Assembly (NCBI RefSeq): GCF_004764705.1
Contig: NZ_SHLX01000007.1
Coordinates: 124,001-188,000 of the forward strand
Direction: 5' to 3'
DNA from: Paenibacillus cymbidii
GTDB lineage: Bacteria > Bacillota > Bacilli > Paenibacillales > NBRC-103111
Length of the DNA: 64,000 bases
Part shown: one piece after another, positions 31,837-41,027 of the stretch
How positions within the stretch are numbered: the first letter of the stretch is position 1
How the letters are laid out: every line of letters begins with the position of its first letter
The notes under the pieces: model-generated
The model's input: only the letters and a program-made list of their open reading frames with translations
Databases searched by the model: none
Told to the model about the DNA's origin: nothing
Translations under genes and position numbers: made by a program

Positions 31837-33537
31837 CTACTCCTCTCCGAGATGGATCGGCAGCGTCAGCCTGACGACCGTGCCGCCTCCGATTTGGGCA
31901 AAAACGTACAGCTTCGCGTCCGATCCGTAATACAGCTTGATCTTCTCGCGGATATGAGCCAGCCCGATGCCGCTCAGTTTCTCTCTCTCGCCGTCCGGCG
32001 CCTGTGCCGATCGCGCGGCTGCTGCGGGTGCCGCCGGTTCCGCGCGATGCAGCCCGACACCGTCGTCTTCCACCTGACAGAGCAGCATGTCGCGTTCGGT
32101 CCATGTCCGCACCGTAACCGTACCGCTGCGGCCGGACGGCGCGATCCCGTGCAGGATTGCGTTCTCCGCCAGCGGCTGCAGGATCATCCGCGGCACGAGG
32201 CAACGCGCCGACAGCGGGTCGATTTGCGCGTCGAACCGCACCTGGTCGCCGTATCGGAACGTCTGGATCGCCATGTAATCGCCGATCAGCGACACTTCCT
32301 CGCGCACGGTCAGAAACTCGCCCTTCTTGCCGAGACTCGCCTGCAGCAGTCGCACCAGCGCGCTGACCGCGTCGGCGATTTGCGGCGTACGGTGCATTTT
32401 GGCCACCCATTTGATCGTATTCAGCGTATTGTACAAAAAATGCGGGTTCAACTGATAAGTCAGCGCTTCGATTTCGGCTTCCTTCTTCAGCGCTTCTTCG
32501 CGCTTGAACCGGCGGAACAGCTCGTCGAGCCGCGACAGCATCTCGTTGTAGCTGTCGCCGACATCGTCGATTTCGGCCGTGCTCGACTCCGTCCAGTACG
32601 CGCGCAAGTCGCCGGCCTGGGCGCGCTTCATCAACCTGCGCAGCGCTTCGAGCGGCTTGGTGACGAAACGGCTGAACACGATCGCGCTGGCGAGCGACAG
32701 GACGAACAGCACCACGAGCAAGGCGATCAGCGAGTTGCGCAGCGAACGCCATCCCTGTGTCATCGCGTCGCCCCGCATCGTCAGCGTCGACGACCACGCC
32801 GCGCCTCCGGCGTCCACCGGCATCGTGCTGACGTAATCGGCCGCGTCCGTCTCCATCGGCGCCGATCCTGACGTGCCGGCGACGATGTCGCCGTCCGCCA
32901 CGGTTAGCTTCGCCGCGGCCGGATAACGCGCCGCGATGTCGCGCAGCAGCTCGCCGGCGTTGGCGATTACGGCGATTTGGCCGTAAACGACGCCGGTTTC
33001 CGGCTCCGCCAGCGCCGTATTCAGCACGAAAGCGCTGTAGTTGCGTCCGTCTCCCGCCAAGCCGCGAAACGCCGCAATCCGGTAACGTTTCTCGTTCTTC
33101 ATGAACATACGCGATGACGAATCGCTCGCAAACGCTTCCGTATTGCCGCATAACATACTGCCGTCCTTGTCGATATAGAGGCATATATCGGTAATATAGC
33201 GGCTGGCGCCGACGATCGTATCGCGCAGCTCGCGCATGCGCGCGAACGCCGTCGTGCGATCCGTCCCGGGCGTACCGGCATTGAAATGCCGCAGCACGGT
33301 ATCCGCGGCGACAATCGCGGCGTCGGCGTTCATTTCCTGCAGCACGCCCTGCAGATCGGCAACGGCGGCAATATGCGCGATTCTCGTATGTTCGCCCAAC
33401 TCGCCGCGGGAGTAGCCGGACGATTCGCGGTAGAAGACGACAGCCGCCAGCGCCAGCGGAATCGAGCCGACGACGAACAAATAAAGCAGCAGCCGGAACC
33501 GGAAGCTGCGCGGTTTCCAGTTCGTCCATACTGTCAT
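31837..33537 (-). CDS. YesM-type sensor histidine kinase
   Basis: About 566 residues. The start at 33537 (MTVWTNWKPRSF) has only a weak GGATG upstream; alternative upstream starts would run into the MITE-like element. Two membrane helices (about 17-36 and 265-290) enclose an extracellular dCache-like sensor domain. HAMP (RFVTKPLEALRRLMKRAQAGDL), His_kinase domain with the phospho-acceptor His366 in YQLNPHFLYNTL, and the HATPase domain (LAENAILHG, GIGLAHIREK) follow. Ala/Arg-rich insertion near 500-525 is unusual. It would phosphorylate the regulator encoded immediately downstream. Confidence 0.92.
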   Translation of the reverse strand: MTVWTNWKPRSFRFRLLLYLFVVGSIPLALAAVVFYRESSGYSRGELGEHTRIAHIAAVADLQGVLQEMNADAAIVAADTVLRHFNAGTPGTDRTTAFARMRELRDTIVGASRYITDICLYIDKDGSMLCGNTEAFASDSSSRMFMKNEKRYRIAAFRGLAGDGRNYSAFVLNTALAEPETGVVYGQIAVIANAGELLRDIAARYPAAAKLTVADGDIVAGTSGSAPMETDAADYVSTMPVDAGGAAWSSTLTMRGDAMTQGWRSLRNSLIALLVVLFVLSLASAIVFSRFVTKPLEALRRLMKRAQAGDLRAYWTESSTAEIDDVGDSYNEMLSRLDELFRRFKREEALKKEAEIEALTYQLNPHFLYNTLNTIKWVAKMHRTPQIADAVSALVRLLQASLGKKGEFLTVREEVSLIGDYMAIQTFRYGDQVRFDAQIDPLSARCLVPRMILQPLAENAILHGIAPSGRSGTVTVRTWTERDMLLCQVEDDGVGLHRAEPAAPAAAARSAQAPDGEREKLSGIGLAHIREKIKLYYGSDAKLYVFAQIGGGTVVRLTLPIHLGEE

Positions 33538-33576
33538 CGCCAAACATCCATTCGTATCGTTTACTTGTAAAGGTAG

Positions 33577-33742
33577 TTCAAAAAGTCGACTTTTGATCAC
33601 GAAGCAAATCAGGAAGCGAACTCGGCATCGAATCTTGCATTCCCCCTTGAAGTCCGTTGCTCATTTAGGTATCGCCTAAACTCCGCTACTCCTTCTGCAG
33701 GCTCATGCAACCTTCTCGGTGCTGAAAAGCCGTCTTTTTGAA
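33577..33742. mobile_element. MITE-like element with 18-bp imperfect inverted repeats
   Basis: TTCAAAAAGTCGACTTTT (33577-33594) and, inverted, TTCAAAAAGACGGCTTTT (33725-33742) match at 16 of 18 positions. They bound 166 bp with no coding capacity, between the histidine-kinase start and the PBP gene. The form and length resemble short repeated elements seen in Paenibacillus intergenic DNA, but no second copy is in this window. Confidence 0.55.
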
Positions 33743-33799
33743 CATTCACTTGAATGTATTCGACGCGATATGACATTTTCCTACCGCTGCATAAAAAGC

Positions 33800-33836
33800 C
33801 AAAAAAACACCGAAACGAATGAAATCGTTTCGGCGT
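33800..33836 (-). terminator. terminator of the PBP gene
   Basis: On the minus strand the arms CGCCGAAACGA and TCGTTTCGGTG are followed by TTTTTTT, about 20 bp after the stop codon. Confidence 0.9.
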
Positions 33837-33856
33837 TATGCGAAGTGGCGACATCG

Positions 33857-36403
33857 TTAGCGTTGATTGCCATTATTGCCGTTATTGCCGGCAGGCGGCT
33901 TGCTTTGTCCGCCTGCCGGCGAGTTGCTTGGCGATGGCGTTGGCGTCGGCGTTTTGCCCGGCGACTGTGTGCCGTTGCCGCCGCCGCTCGGCTTCTGCGT
34001 GGGCGTTGGCGTTGCCGTTCCGCCAGGTTTGCCGCTGCCGCCGGGGCTCGGCGATCCGCTGCCGCCTGGCGTCGGCGAGACGCTGCCGGACGGCGAAGGC
34101 GTAGGTGTTCCGGAGCCGCTCGGGCTCGGCGATCCGGTGCCGTCGGGCGGTATTTCGACCGTCGCTGTGTTCGACTTGTCGGATACGCCGTCCGAGTCCG
34201 GCTTTTCGACGACGACGTAATACTCGTACTTCTCGCCCGGCACGATCGTAATGTCGTTCAACTGGTTCGTTTGCACAATAATGAGCTGCTTGTAGTCTTC
34301 ATCTTTGCTGCCCTTGCGGTACACCTGATACAACGAGCCGCCGCCCATCGACGTCCAGGTCAGCTCCACTTTGCGATTTTCCGGCACATACGTCGCTTGC
34401 AGGTCGGTGATCTTATCCGGTGCCTGCTTCAGGTCGTCAACGCCGCTTGGCTTGACGAACGGCTTCACCGGCATTTTGGCCATTGCCTTCGTCATGACGT
34501 CCTTGAATATTTTGTCCGGGCCGCCGCTGGACGTGACGTAATGCTTCGCATCCGTCTTGTCGAATCCTTCCCAGACGGCGGCCGTCCATTCGGGCGTAAA
34601 GCCGACGAACCAGACGTCGCGGTTGTATTTCTCCAAGCCTTTCAGGTCAAGCTGGGTGGTGCCCGTTTTACCGGCGACCGGACGGTTCATCTTCGCCCCG
34701 GTGCCGGTGCCGCTGTCGACGACGCCCTGCAGCAGCAAGTTGACGTACCAGGCCGTTTTGGCCGACATCACTTGCTTCGGCTTCGTATCCTTGGTCGCCC
34801 ACACCTCTTTGCCATCCTTGTCGGTAATGCGCAGCAGCGCATGCGGCTCGTACTGCTGCCCGTTGTTGGCAAACGCACTGTACGCCTTGGCCATCTCCAG
34901 CGGCGACGCGCCTTTCGTCATGCCGCCGAGGGCGATGGCGAGGTTTTCGTCCTGGGGACGTTCGAAGGTGATGCCGAGCTTCTCGGCGAAGTCCATTCCG
35001 GTGCCCACCTTAATGGTGTTCAGCAGCGATACCGCCGGCGCGTTTATCGACTTGCGCACCGCTTCGAACATCGTCACTTGCCCTTGGTACACGCCATCGT
35101 AGTTGCGCGGCGAATAATAGCCGTACGTGGCTTGTTTGTCTTCCAGCATCGAATAAGGCGTAAAGCCTTTCTTTTCGATCGCCGGCGCATAGACGACAAT
35201 CGGCTTGAACGACGAACCCGGCTGCCGCCTCACATCGACGCGGTTCAGGCCTTTGTTCACATAGTCGCGGCCGCCGATCATCGCCACGATGTTGCCGTTG
35301 CGGTGATCGAGGATGACCATGCTGCTCTGGATTTTCTGCTGCGGATCGGTATCCTTCTGGAACAAGGCATCGTTCTCGTACGACTGCTCCATCGCCAGCT
35401 GCGCGTCCGGGTTCATCGTCATGTAGACGTTGTAGCCTTCCCGTAGCAGCTGATCTTCGTCGATGTTAAGCGCCTGGGCCGCTTCGCCCGCGGCGTAGTC
35501 GAGGAACGTCAAATAATTTTTTTTGCTGTCCGTTCGCACCGGCGCCACGTATTCGACCGCTTCCGCCTCTGCCCGTTCGGCGTCGGTGATGTAGCCTTGC
35601 TGGTTCATCAGCATGAGCACCGTCGCGCGGCGATCCTTCGATTTTTCCGCGTTGGTGATCGGGTTGTACACGGACGGCGCCTTGGGAATGCCCGCCAACG
35701 TGGCCATTTCCCACAGCTTCAGGTCGTTCAGGTTCGACTTGCCAAAATACAGCTTCGCCGCGGCCTTGATCCCCCAAACCGACTGGCCGAAATAAATCCG
35801 GTTCAAGTACATTTCGAGAATTTCGTCTTTTGTGTTGTGATTTTCGAGCGCGATCGCGATCGACACTTCGGTCGCCTTGCGGAACAACGTTTTGTCGGCG
35901 TTCAGAAACATGTTTTTGGCCAGCTGCTGCGTGATCGTGCTGCCGCCCTCGACCGCGCTGCGGTTGATGACGTCCTTGACGAGCGCGCGGCCGATCGAAA
36001 TAAAATCGACGCCCGAGTGCTCGGCGAACCGTTTGTCCTCGGTAGCGATGAAGGCGTCCGCCAGCAGCGGCGGTATCTCCTTGAAATCGACCAGCTCGCG
36101 GTTTTGCCCCGAGGCGCGCGTCGCCACCTCCACCGGCTTGTTGTTCAGATCGAGGCCGTAAAATTTGGTCGATTCGGTCATTTCGAGTTTGTCGACGGAT
36201 GCGTTGTACTGCTTTTCGCCATTGAACAAAATGAACATGTACCCGGCCAGCGCGCAGATGACGCCGACAGCCACGACGGCCAACGACCACATCACAATGC
36301 GGGCGGGCTTCCATTTGCGCTTGCGTTTTTTGCCGGCGGTGCTTTTGGATCCATTCTTTCCGCTCGAAGACGGACTTCCTTGATGCTCGGATTGTTTGGC
36401 CAT
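33857..36403 (-). CDS. class A penicillin-binding protein (PBP1a-like) with FnIII and Pro/Ser/Gly tail
   Basis: An 848-residue bifunctional peptidoglycan synthase. A basic cytoplasmic start and membrane helix (36-59) lead to the glycosyltransferase domain (catalytic Glu122 in ATEDKRFAEHSGVD; GGSTITQQLAKN). The transpeptidase has Ser397 (SSFKP), SIN at 452-454 and KTG at 579-581. A fibronectin-III domain follows (about 660-745: DLQATYVPENRKVELTW to YEYYVVVEK). The last ~100 residues are low complexity (repeats of SPSPSGSGTPTP-like blocks, then GNNGNNGNQR). The tail is typical of Bacillota PBPs and probably crosses the wall. It lies downstream of hfq but behind a terminator, so it is a separate unit. 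Confidence 0.95.
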   Translation of the reverse strand: MAKQSEHQGSPSSSGKNGSKSTAGKKRKRKWKPARIVMWSLAVVAVGVICALAGYMFILFNGEKQYNASVDKLEMTESTKFYGLDLNNKPVEVATRASGQNRELVDFKEIPPLLADAFIATEDKRFAEHSGVDFISIGRALVKDVINRSAVEGGSTITQQLAKNMFLNADKTLFRKATEVSIAIALENHNTKDEILEMYLNRIYFGQSVWGIKAAAKLYFGKSNLNDLKLWEMATLAGIPKAPSVYNPITNAEKSKDRRATVLMLMNQQGYITDAERAEAEAVEYVAPVRTDSKKNYLTFLDYAAGEAAQALNIDEDQLLREGYNVYMTMNPDAQLAMEQSYENDALFQKDTDPQQKIQSSMVILDHRNGNIVAMIGGRDYVNKGLNRVDVRRQPGSSFKPIVVYAPAIEKKGFTPYSMLEDKQATYGYYSPRNYDGVYQGQVTMFEAVRKSINAPAVSLLNTIKVGTGMDFAEKLGITFERPQDENLAIALGGMTKGASPLEMAKAYSAFANNGQQYEPHALLRITDKDGKEVWATKDTKPKQVMSAKTAWYVNLLLQGVVDSGTGTGAKMNRPVAGKTGTTQLDLKGLEKYNRDVWFVGFTPEWTAAVWEGFDKTDAKHYVTSSGGPDKIFKDVMTKAMAKMPVKPFVKPSGVDDLKQAPDKITDLQATYVPENRKVELTWTSMGGGSLYQVYRKGSKDEDYKQLIIVQTNQLNDITIVPGEKYEYYVVVEKPDSDGVSDKSNTATVEIPPDGTGSPSPSGSGTPTPSPSGSVSPTPGGSGSPSPGGSGKPGGTATPTPTQKPSGGGNGTQSPGKTPTPTPSPSNSPAGGQSKPPAGNNGNNGNQR

Positions 36404-36523
36404 TCTCTCTCACCCCTGTCAGTCGCGTTCCGGAACGTTCTCCATTACCCGCCTGCGACCGATTCCGAATCGCGTTTTGGATCCTTGTCCGCGCATGCAT
36501 AGCGCGTCGATCCTGTTTCTACG

Positions 36524-36553
36524 AAAAGAACAACCCGAAAGCCGGGTTGTTCC
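36524..36553 (-). terminator. hfq terminator
   Basis: GAACAACCCG and CGGGTTGTTC arms around a short loop are followed by TTTTC on the minus strand, about 50 bp after the hfq stop. Confidence 0.85.
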
Positions 36554-36605
36554 TCGCTTGCGTATGATATTAGACGCGTGAGCCTGTCAAAAGGTTTCGA
36601 CTCCA

Positions 36606-36845
36606 TCAGCTCTCGGCGTTGTTGTCCTGCAGGAACGATACCGCGCGCAGCGGCGTAAACGTGGAGATCGCGTGCTTGTAAACCATCTGCTGCCTGCCGT
36701 CGCTGTCAATGATGATCGTAAAATTGTCGAATGCTTTGATGACGCCGCGTATTTGAAAACCGTTCGTAAGGTACACGGTAACCGGAATACTCTCTTTGCG
36801 CAGCTGATTCAGAAAATTGTCCTGAATGTTGATCGACTTGTTCAT
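36606..36845 (-). CDS. hfq: RNA chaperone Hfq
   Basis: A 79-residue Sm-like protein. ATG 36845 follows GGGGG by seven bases. Sm1 is [21 protein letters not shown] with [13 protein letters not shown]; Sm2 is [12 protein letters not shown], where Bacillus has the same YKHAIST core. Gln near the N-terminus and Lys/His of YKH shape the RNA-binding proximal face. It forms a ring that holds small RNAs against targets. It is the last gene of mutL, methyltransferase, miaA, hfq, the order known from many Bacillota. The C-terminus is short, as usual for Gram-positives. Confidence 0.97.
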   Translation of the reverse strand: MNKSINIQDNFLNQLRKESIPVTVYLTNGFQIRGVIKAFDNFTIIIDSDGRQQMVYKHAISTFTPLRAVSFLQDNNAES

Positions 36846-36899
36846 CAAAAAACCCCCTACTGATTGGTGTGTACCGACGAATGTTGGAATGCGCGGCTC

Positions 36900-37859
36900 T
36901 CATGTATATTCCGCATGCCGCGCAAACTTTCCTGCTGCCAGATGGATAATTGTTTGCAAAATATTGCTTTCTTCCGCAGGATCGGTAACGTCGAACCAGT
37001 GGATATCGTCCATGTGCCGGAACCAGGACAGCTGGCGTTTGGCATAGCGCCGCGTGTTGCGCTTCAGCAGCGACACCGCCTCCTCAAGCGACAGCCCGCC
37101 GCTCAGAAAGCCGGACATTTCCTTGTAGCCTAGCCCTTGCATCGGAACGAGGCAGCTGTCATAACCTTGATCGAGCAGCCGTTTCGTTTCGTCAAGCAAG
37201 CCTTCGGCCATCATCGCGTCAACGCGCGCTTCAATTCGTTTATATAGTAAATACCTATCCATTGTCAACCCGACGAGACACAAATCGTATCGCGGTTCCT
37301 TCGTCTGGGACGCCAAATGCTCGGTTGCGGTGACGCCCGTCAAATGGGCAATTTCCAGCGCGCGCACGACCCGCCGCGAATCGTTCGGATGCAGCCGGTC
37401 CGCCGCTTGCGGATCGACGGCGCGCAGCCGATCGTGCAGCGCCTGTTCGCCAAACTCGCGCAAGAAGCGTTGCTGCTCGTCGCGGAATGCTTCGTCTGCC
37501 CCCGCCTCGCTGAACCGGAAGTCGTAACACAACGACTCGATGTAAAAGCCCGTCCCGCCCACAATGAGCGGAAGGTTGCCTCTTCCGTGGATGGCGGCGA
37601 TCAACTCGCGGGCGCTTGTTTGAAAATCGGCTGCCGAAAACGGCTCGTCCGGCGAAACGATATCGATCAGATGATGAGGCACGATCGCCCGCTCTTCCGG
37701 TGTCGCTTTGGCGGTGCCGATATCCATGCCGCGATACACTTGCATCGAGTCGCCGGAAATGATTTCGCAGCCGAGCGCCTGCGCGACCGCAAGGCTGAGC
37801 TTCGTTTTGCCGACGGCGGTAGGGCCCACGATCGCCATTAAAGGAAGCTTGTCCGTCAT
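36900..37859 (-). CDS. miaA: tRNA dimethylallyltransferase MiaA
   Basis: A 319-residue enzyme that adds a dimethylallyl group to A37 of tRNAs reading UNN codons. It starts at ATG 37859 (MTDKLPLMAIVGPTAVGKTKLS, P-loop at about 11-19). GDSMQVYRGMDIGTAK holds the substrate-binding residues, and HHLIDIVSPDEPFSAADF and VGGTGFYIESL are family signatures. YAKRQLSWFRHMDDIHWFD near the C-terminus includes the tRNA-contacting arginines. Its start overlaps the stop of the methyltransferase gene (ATGA). Confidence 0.97.
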   Translation of the reverse strand: MTDKLPLMAIVGPTAVGKTKLSLAVAQALGCEIISGDSMQVYRGMDIGTAKATPEERAIVPHHLIDIVSPDEPFSAADFQTSARELIAAIHGRGNLPLIVGGTGFYIESLCYDFRFSEAGADEAFRDEQQRFLREFGEQALHDRLRAVDPQAADRLHPNDSRRVVRALEIAHLTGVTATEHLASQTKEPRYDLCLVGLTMDRYLLYKRIEARVDAMMAEGLLDETKRLLDQGYDSCLVPMQGLGYKEMSGFLSGGLSLEEAVSLLKRNTRRYAKRQLSWFRHMDDIHWFDVTDPAEESNILQTIIHLAAGKFARHAEYT

Positions 37860-38647
37860 GGCGTCATCACCCCGTAAGCGACCTTGGTCGCGCCGCCGCG
37901 CGCGTTCTTCTCGAAGCCGAGGCGGGCAAATTCGCCGCTGTCGCGGTGCTCCTTGAGCACGACCCGCTTGCGGGCGACACGGGCCGCTTCGGCGACGGCT
38001 TCGGGCGACAGCGCCCCGTCGTTGGCCATACCGCGCAAAGGCGAAATCGAGCTCGAGGCGCCGATAGGTCGGCGAAACATCGGATCGAAATAAACGATGT
38101 CGGCGCTGTTGTCCGGCTGCTCGCGCAGATAAGCGAGATGATCGACGCGACGCACGTCGATCCGCCGCATCGCTTCGTCCAGCGCCGCAATGCCGCTGAC
38201 GTAAACGGCCAGCCCTTCCTGCAGCAGCAAGGCGACGGCCGGTTCGCTTTCGAGTGCGGTCACTGCGCCCAGTGGGCCGGTTGCCAAAGCGAACACGATG
38301 GCGTCCGAGCCGAGCCCGGCCGTGCAGTCGATCACCCGGTCGCCCGGCATGACGCCGGTGACGGCAAGCATGATGTCGTCTTCGCCGCGAAGCAGCCGTT
38401 TGGCGCGAATCGACGCCGTGCTCGGATGGAAGAACAGCGCCGTTCCTTCCGGCGTGTAATACTTCAGCTCGCGCTCCGTCGCGACGAGAATGGCGGGCGC
38501 TTCTCCTCCCGGCGTGCCGAACTTGGCCCGCATGCCGGGAAGCGTGAGCCGCTTGCGCGGCACGAACGTGCCGCCGGCTTCGGCAGCCAGCCGGCGTCCC
38601 CGGTCCAACTGCTCCGGGGACGGTTCGTATGATGTAGTAACCAGCAT
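37856..38647 (-). CDS. RsmJ-like class I SAM-dependent methyltransferase
   Basis: A 263-residue protein. An N-terminal ~90 residues precede a Rossmann methyltransferase domain: VIDCTAGLGSDAIVFA (SAM motif I), ALESEPAVALLLQEGL (II), and YFDPMFRRPIG, a DPPY/DPMF-type motif of base N-methyltransferases. RsmJ methylates G1516 of 16S rRNA in Escherichia coli and shares the DPMF form. The Bacillota group at this position between mutL and miaA is usually annotated only as SAM methyltransferase, so substrate remains inferred. Start at 38647 after AAAGGG; it shares an ATGA overlap with miaA. Confidence 0.88.
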   Translation of the reverse strand: MLVTTSYEPSPEQLDRGRRLAAEAGGTFVPRKRLTLPGMRAKFGTPGGEAPAILVATERELKYYTPEGTALFFHPSTASIRAKRLLRGEDDIMLAVTGVMPGDRVIDCTAGLGSDAIVFALATGPLGAVTALESEPAVALLLQEGLAVYVSGIAALDEAMRRIDVRRVDHLAYLREQPDNSADIVYFDPMFRRPIGASSSISPLRGMANDGALSPEAVAEAARVARKRVVLKEHRDSGEFARLGFEKNARGGATKVAYGVMTP

Positions 38648-38714
38648 GAATAAACACCCTTTATATAATACGCCGCTTTCCGGCAGCAGTTGCGATTGTT
38701 CGCTATCGTTTCCG

Positions 38715-40661
38715 TTACATGACGCGTTTAAACATTTTTTCCAGCTCGTAACTGGAGAAGCTCACAACGATCGGCCTTCCGTGCGGGCACGTATACGGGT
38801 TGCCGCAAGCGGCCAGCCGGTCGAGCAGCGCTTCCATGCCGGCGATGCTCAAGCTCTGGTTCGCTTTGATCGACGCCTTGCAGGAGCACAGGGCCGCCGA
38901 CTTGTCGCGCAGGCGGGACAGATCGATCGGCTTGCGTTCGCTCAGGATCCACTCGGCCATTTCTTCGATGATTTCTTTTTCGTCGCCCTCGGGCATCCAG
39001 TACGGATGCGCCCGGACGATAAACGTGCTGCCGCCGAACGGCTCGAGATAAACGCCCGCTTGCTCGAACAGCGGCAGCTTGGCCGCCAGTTGCTCCGCTT
39101 CGCCCGGCGTATAGTCGAGCGTGATCGGCACCAGCAATTGCTGGCTTGCGTCGGCCGGTTCGCCGAATTTGGCGTAGAAATATTCGTAATTGATCCGCTC
39201 ATGTGCGGCGTGCTGGTCGATCAAATATAGCCCGGTTTCGTTCTGCGCAACGATGTAAGTACCGTGCAGTTGGCCGATCGGCGACAGCCGCGGGAACTGC
39301 GGCAGCTCCGCCGGAGCGTCCGGCGCCGGCTCGAGCAGCGCCGCCAGCTTGTCCGCCGGCAGCGGAGCCGCCGGTCGCTGCGGCGTCGGCGCAGCGGCGC
39401 TGGCGGGGCCGGGGCCGGGCGGCGGCGTGTAGCGCGCGGGAGTAGGCGCAGCGGCTGCGGTGGAGCCGGGACCGGGCGGCGCGACGCGCGCTGGCGAAGG
39501 CGCAGCGGCTGCGGCGGGGCCGGGAGGCGCGAAACGCGCTGGCGGAGGCGCAGCGGCTGCTGAAGCGCCGCCGAACGGCATGTCAACCGGCGTTTCGGCG
39601 CGATAGAGCGCAAGCTGCTCCTGGACGACGGCAGGGCGCGCCGAAGCCGGTTTGTTTCCTTGCGGAATAAGCACCTGGCCGCGCAATGCCTGGCGAATCG
39701 ACTCCTCCACGAACAGGATCAACTCCTGTTCCTTGCTGAATCGTACTTCCAGCTTCGCCGGATGGACGTTTACGTCGAGCAAGCTCGGCTCCATGGTCAG
39801 CTGCAGGATCGCCAGCGGAAACCGATGCAGCGGGAGCAGCGTCCGATAAGCGTTCAAAACGGCGCCGGCGAGCGCAAAGTTTTTGATATAGCGGCCGTTT
39901 ACAATCGCCGTCACGGCGGAGCGGTTCGAACGCGTCAGCTCAGGCCGCGACACATATCCGGTCAAGCCAAAGTCGAGGTTATCCCCCTCCACTTTGACGA
40001 GCTGCTTGGCGGCTCCGCTTCCATAAACCGCCGCAATCACCTGCAACAAGTCGCCGCCGCCCAACGTTTGCAGCAGCACATTGCCGTTATGCCGCAGCGT
40101 AAACGCAATCGCCGGAAAAGCAAGCGCCAGCCGGTTCATATAATCCGACACATTGCCGAGTTCGGTTTGAATCGTCTTCATGTACTTGAGCCGGGCCGGC
40201 GTATTGAAGAACAAGTCGCGCACCTGAATGTCCGTGCCGCGCGACGCTGCCGCCTCCGCAAACGAACGTACTTCGCCGCCTTCGATGACGAGTTTCCAGC
40301 CCGATCCGTCCGCACCGGACGAAGTCAGGCATTCCACTTTTGCCACCGCCGCGATACTAGGCAGCGCTTCGCCTCGGAATCCCAGCGTGCGGATGCGAAA
40401 CAAATCTTTGCCCGAGGCGATTTTGCTCGTGGCATGGCGCAAGAAAGCGGTACGGCAATCGTCCTCCGCCATGCCGCTGCCATTGTCGGCCACGCGGATG
40501 TAAGTCAAGCCGCCTTCTTCGATCGTCACGTCGATTCGGCCGGCGCCGGCGTCGATCGCATTTTCCACCAGCTCTTTGACGACCGAGGATGGTCGCTCCA
40601 CCACTTCGCCCGCCGCGATCTGGTTCGCAATATGATCGTCAAGCACTTGAATGATGCCCAT
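38715..40661 (-). CDS. mutL: DNA mismatch repair protein MutL
   Basis: A 648-residue protein. The GHKL ATPase part (1-330) shows IAAGEVVERPSSVVKELVENAIDAG, DNGSGM and LGFRGEALPSI. The C-terminal endonuclease domain has the metal motif DQHAAHERINYE (about 480-492) and CPHGRP near 623, as expected in bacteria without MutH. Between them, at about 355-440, is an unusual Pro/Ala linker with repeated AAAAPTPAR(Y)-like units separated by PPGP. It is longer and more repetitive than usual. The start at 40661 follows GGGAGGG. Confidence 0.97.
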   Translation of the reverse strand: MGIIQVLDDHIANQIAAGEVVERPSSVVKELVENAIDAGAGRIDVTIEEGGLTYIRVADNGSGMAEDDCRTAFLRHATSKIASGKDLFRIRTLGFRGEALPSIAAVAKVECLTSSGADGSGWKLVIEGGEVRSFAEAAASRGTDIQVRDLFFNTPARLKYMKTIQTELGNVSDYMNRLALAFPAIAFTLRHNGNVLLQTLGGGDLLQVIAAVYGSGAAKQLVKVEGDNLDFGLTGYVSRPELTRSNRSAVTAIVNGRYIKNFALAGAVLNAYRTLLPLHRFPLAILQLTMEPSLLDVNVHPAKLEVRFSKEQELILFVEESIRQALRGQVLIPQGNKPASARPAVVQEQLALYRAETPVDMPFGGASAAAAPPPARFAPPGPAAAAAPSPARVAPPGPGSTAAAAPTPARYTPPPGPGPASAAAPTPQRPAAPLPADKLAALLEPAPDAPAELPQFPRLSPIGQLHGTYIVAQNETGLYLIDQHAAHERINYEYFYAKFGEPADASQQLLVPITLDYTPGEAEQLAAKLPLFEQAGVYLEPFGGSTFIVRAHPYWMPEGDEKEIIEEMAEWILSERKPIDLSRLRDKSAALCSCKASIKANQSLSIAGMEALLDRLAACGNPYTCPHGRPIVVSFSSYELEKMFKRVM

Positions 40662-40808
40662 TCGTCCATCCCTCCCGCATCCAGCCGTCAGTTAAGCAGC
40701 CCATTCCCTACTTTCATCTACCGCAGCAATCGACGCGATATCCGACAAACGCTTGCCGGGCACCGCCATCAAAACAAGGCTTTCATGATCAGCCTCACCA
40801 GCCTCGCC

Positions 40809-41005
40809 GAAAAATAGCCAGTGAAAACATGGCCTATTTCGCCGATTCGGCGAGCTACTAATGAAATAGCCAGTAAAATCGCTGGCTATTATGTTGGAAT
40901 GTTCGATTTCGGAGCAATCGGAGCACAATAGCCAGCGTATTCGCTGGTTATTTTTGACGTGCCGCGTAAAAACGGGCAAATAAACCATTTTTCATGGCCA
41001 ATTTC
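40809..41005. repeat. four-palindrome intergenic element, copy 4
   Basis: Units lie at 40809-40840, 40862-40891, 40926-40956 and 40976-41005, with centres about 52, 63 and 51 bp apart. It fills most of the 366-bp gap between the S41 protease gene and mutL. This is the only copy placed between two genes on the same strand. The remaining part of the gap, 40662-40808, shows no gene or clear signal. Confidence 0.88.
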
Positions 41006-41027
41006 ACGATGACAGGCCGCCCAAGCA

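Noticed and set aside
36900..38657. One long frame joining the methyltransferase region and miaA
   Set aside because: The first two thirds are an out-of-frame shadow of the methyltransferase gene; miaA proper begins at 37859, where the P-loop protein starts.
40692..40988. Possible 98-residue minus-strand gene in the mutL-S41 gap
   Set aside because: Most of it is the four-palindrome element read as protein.
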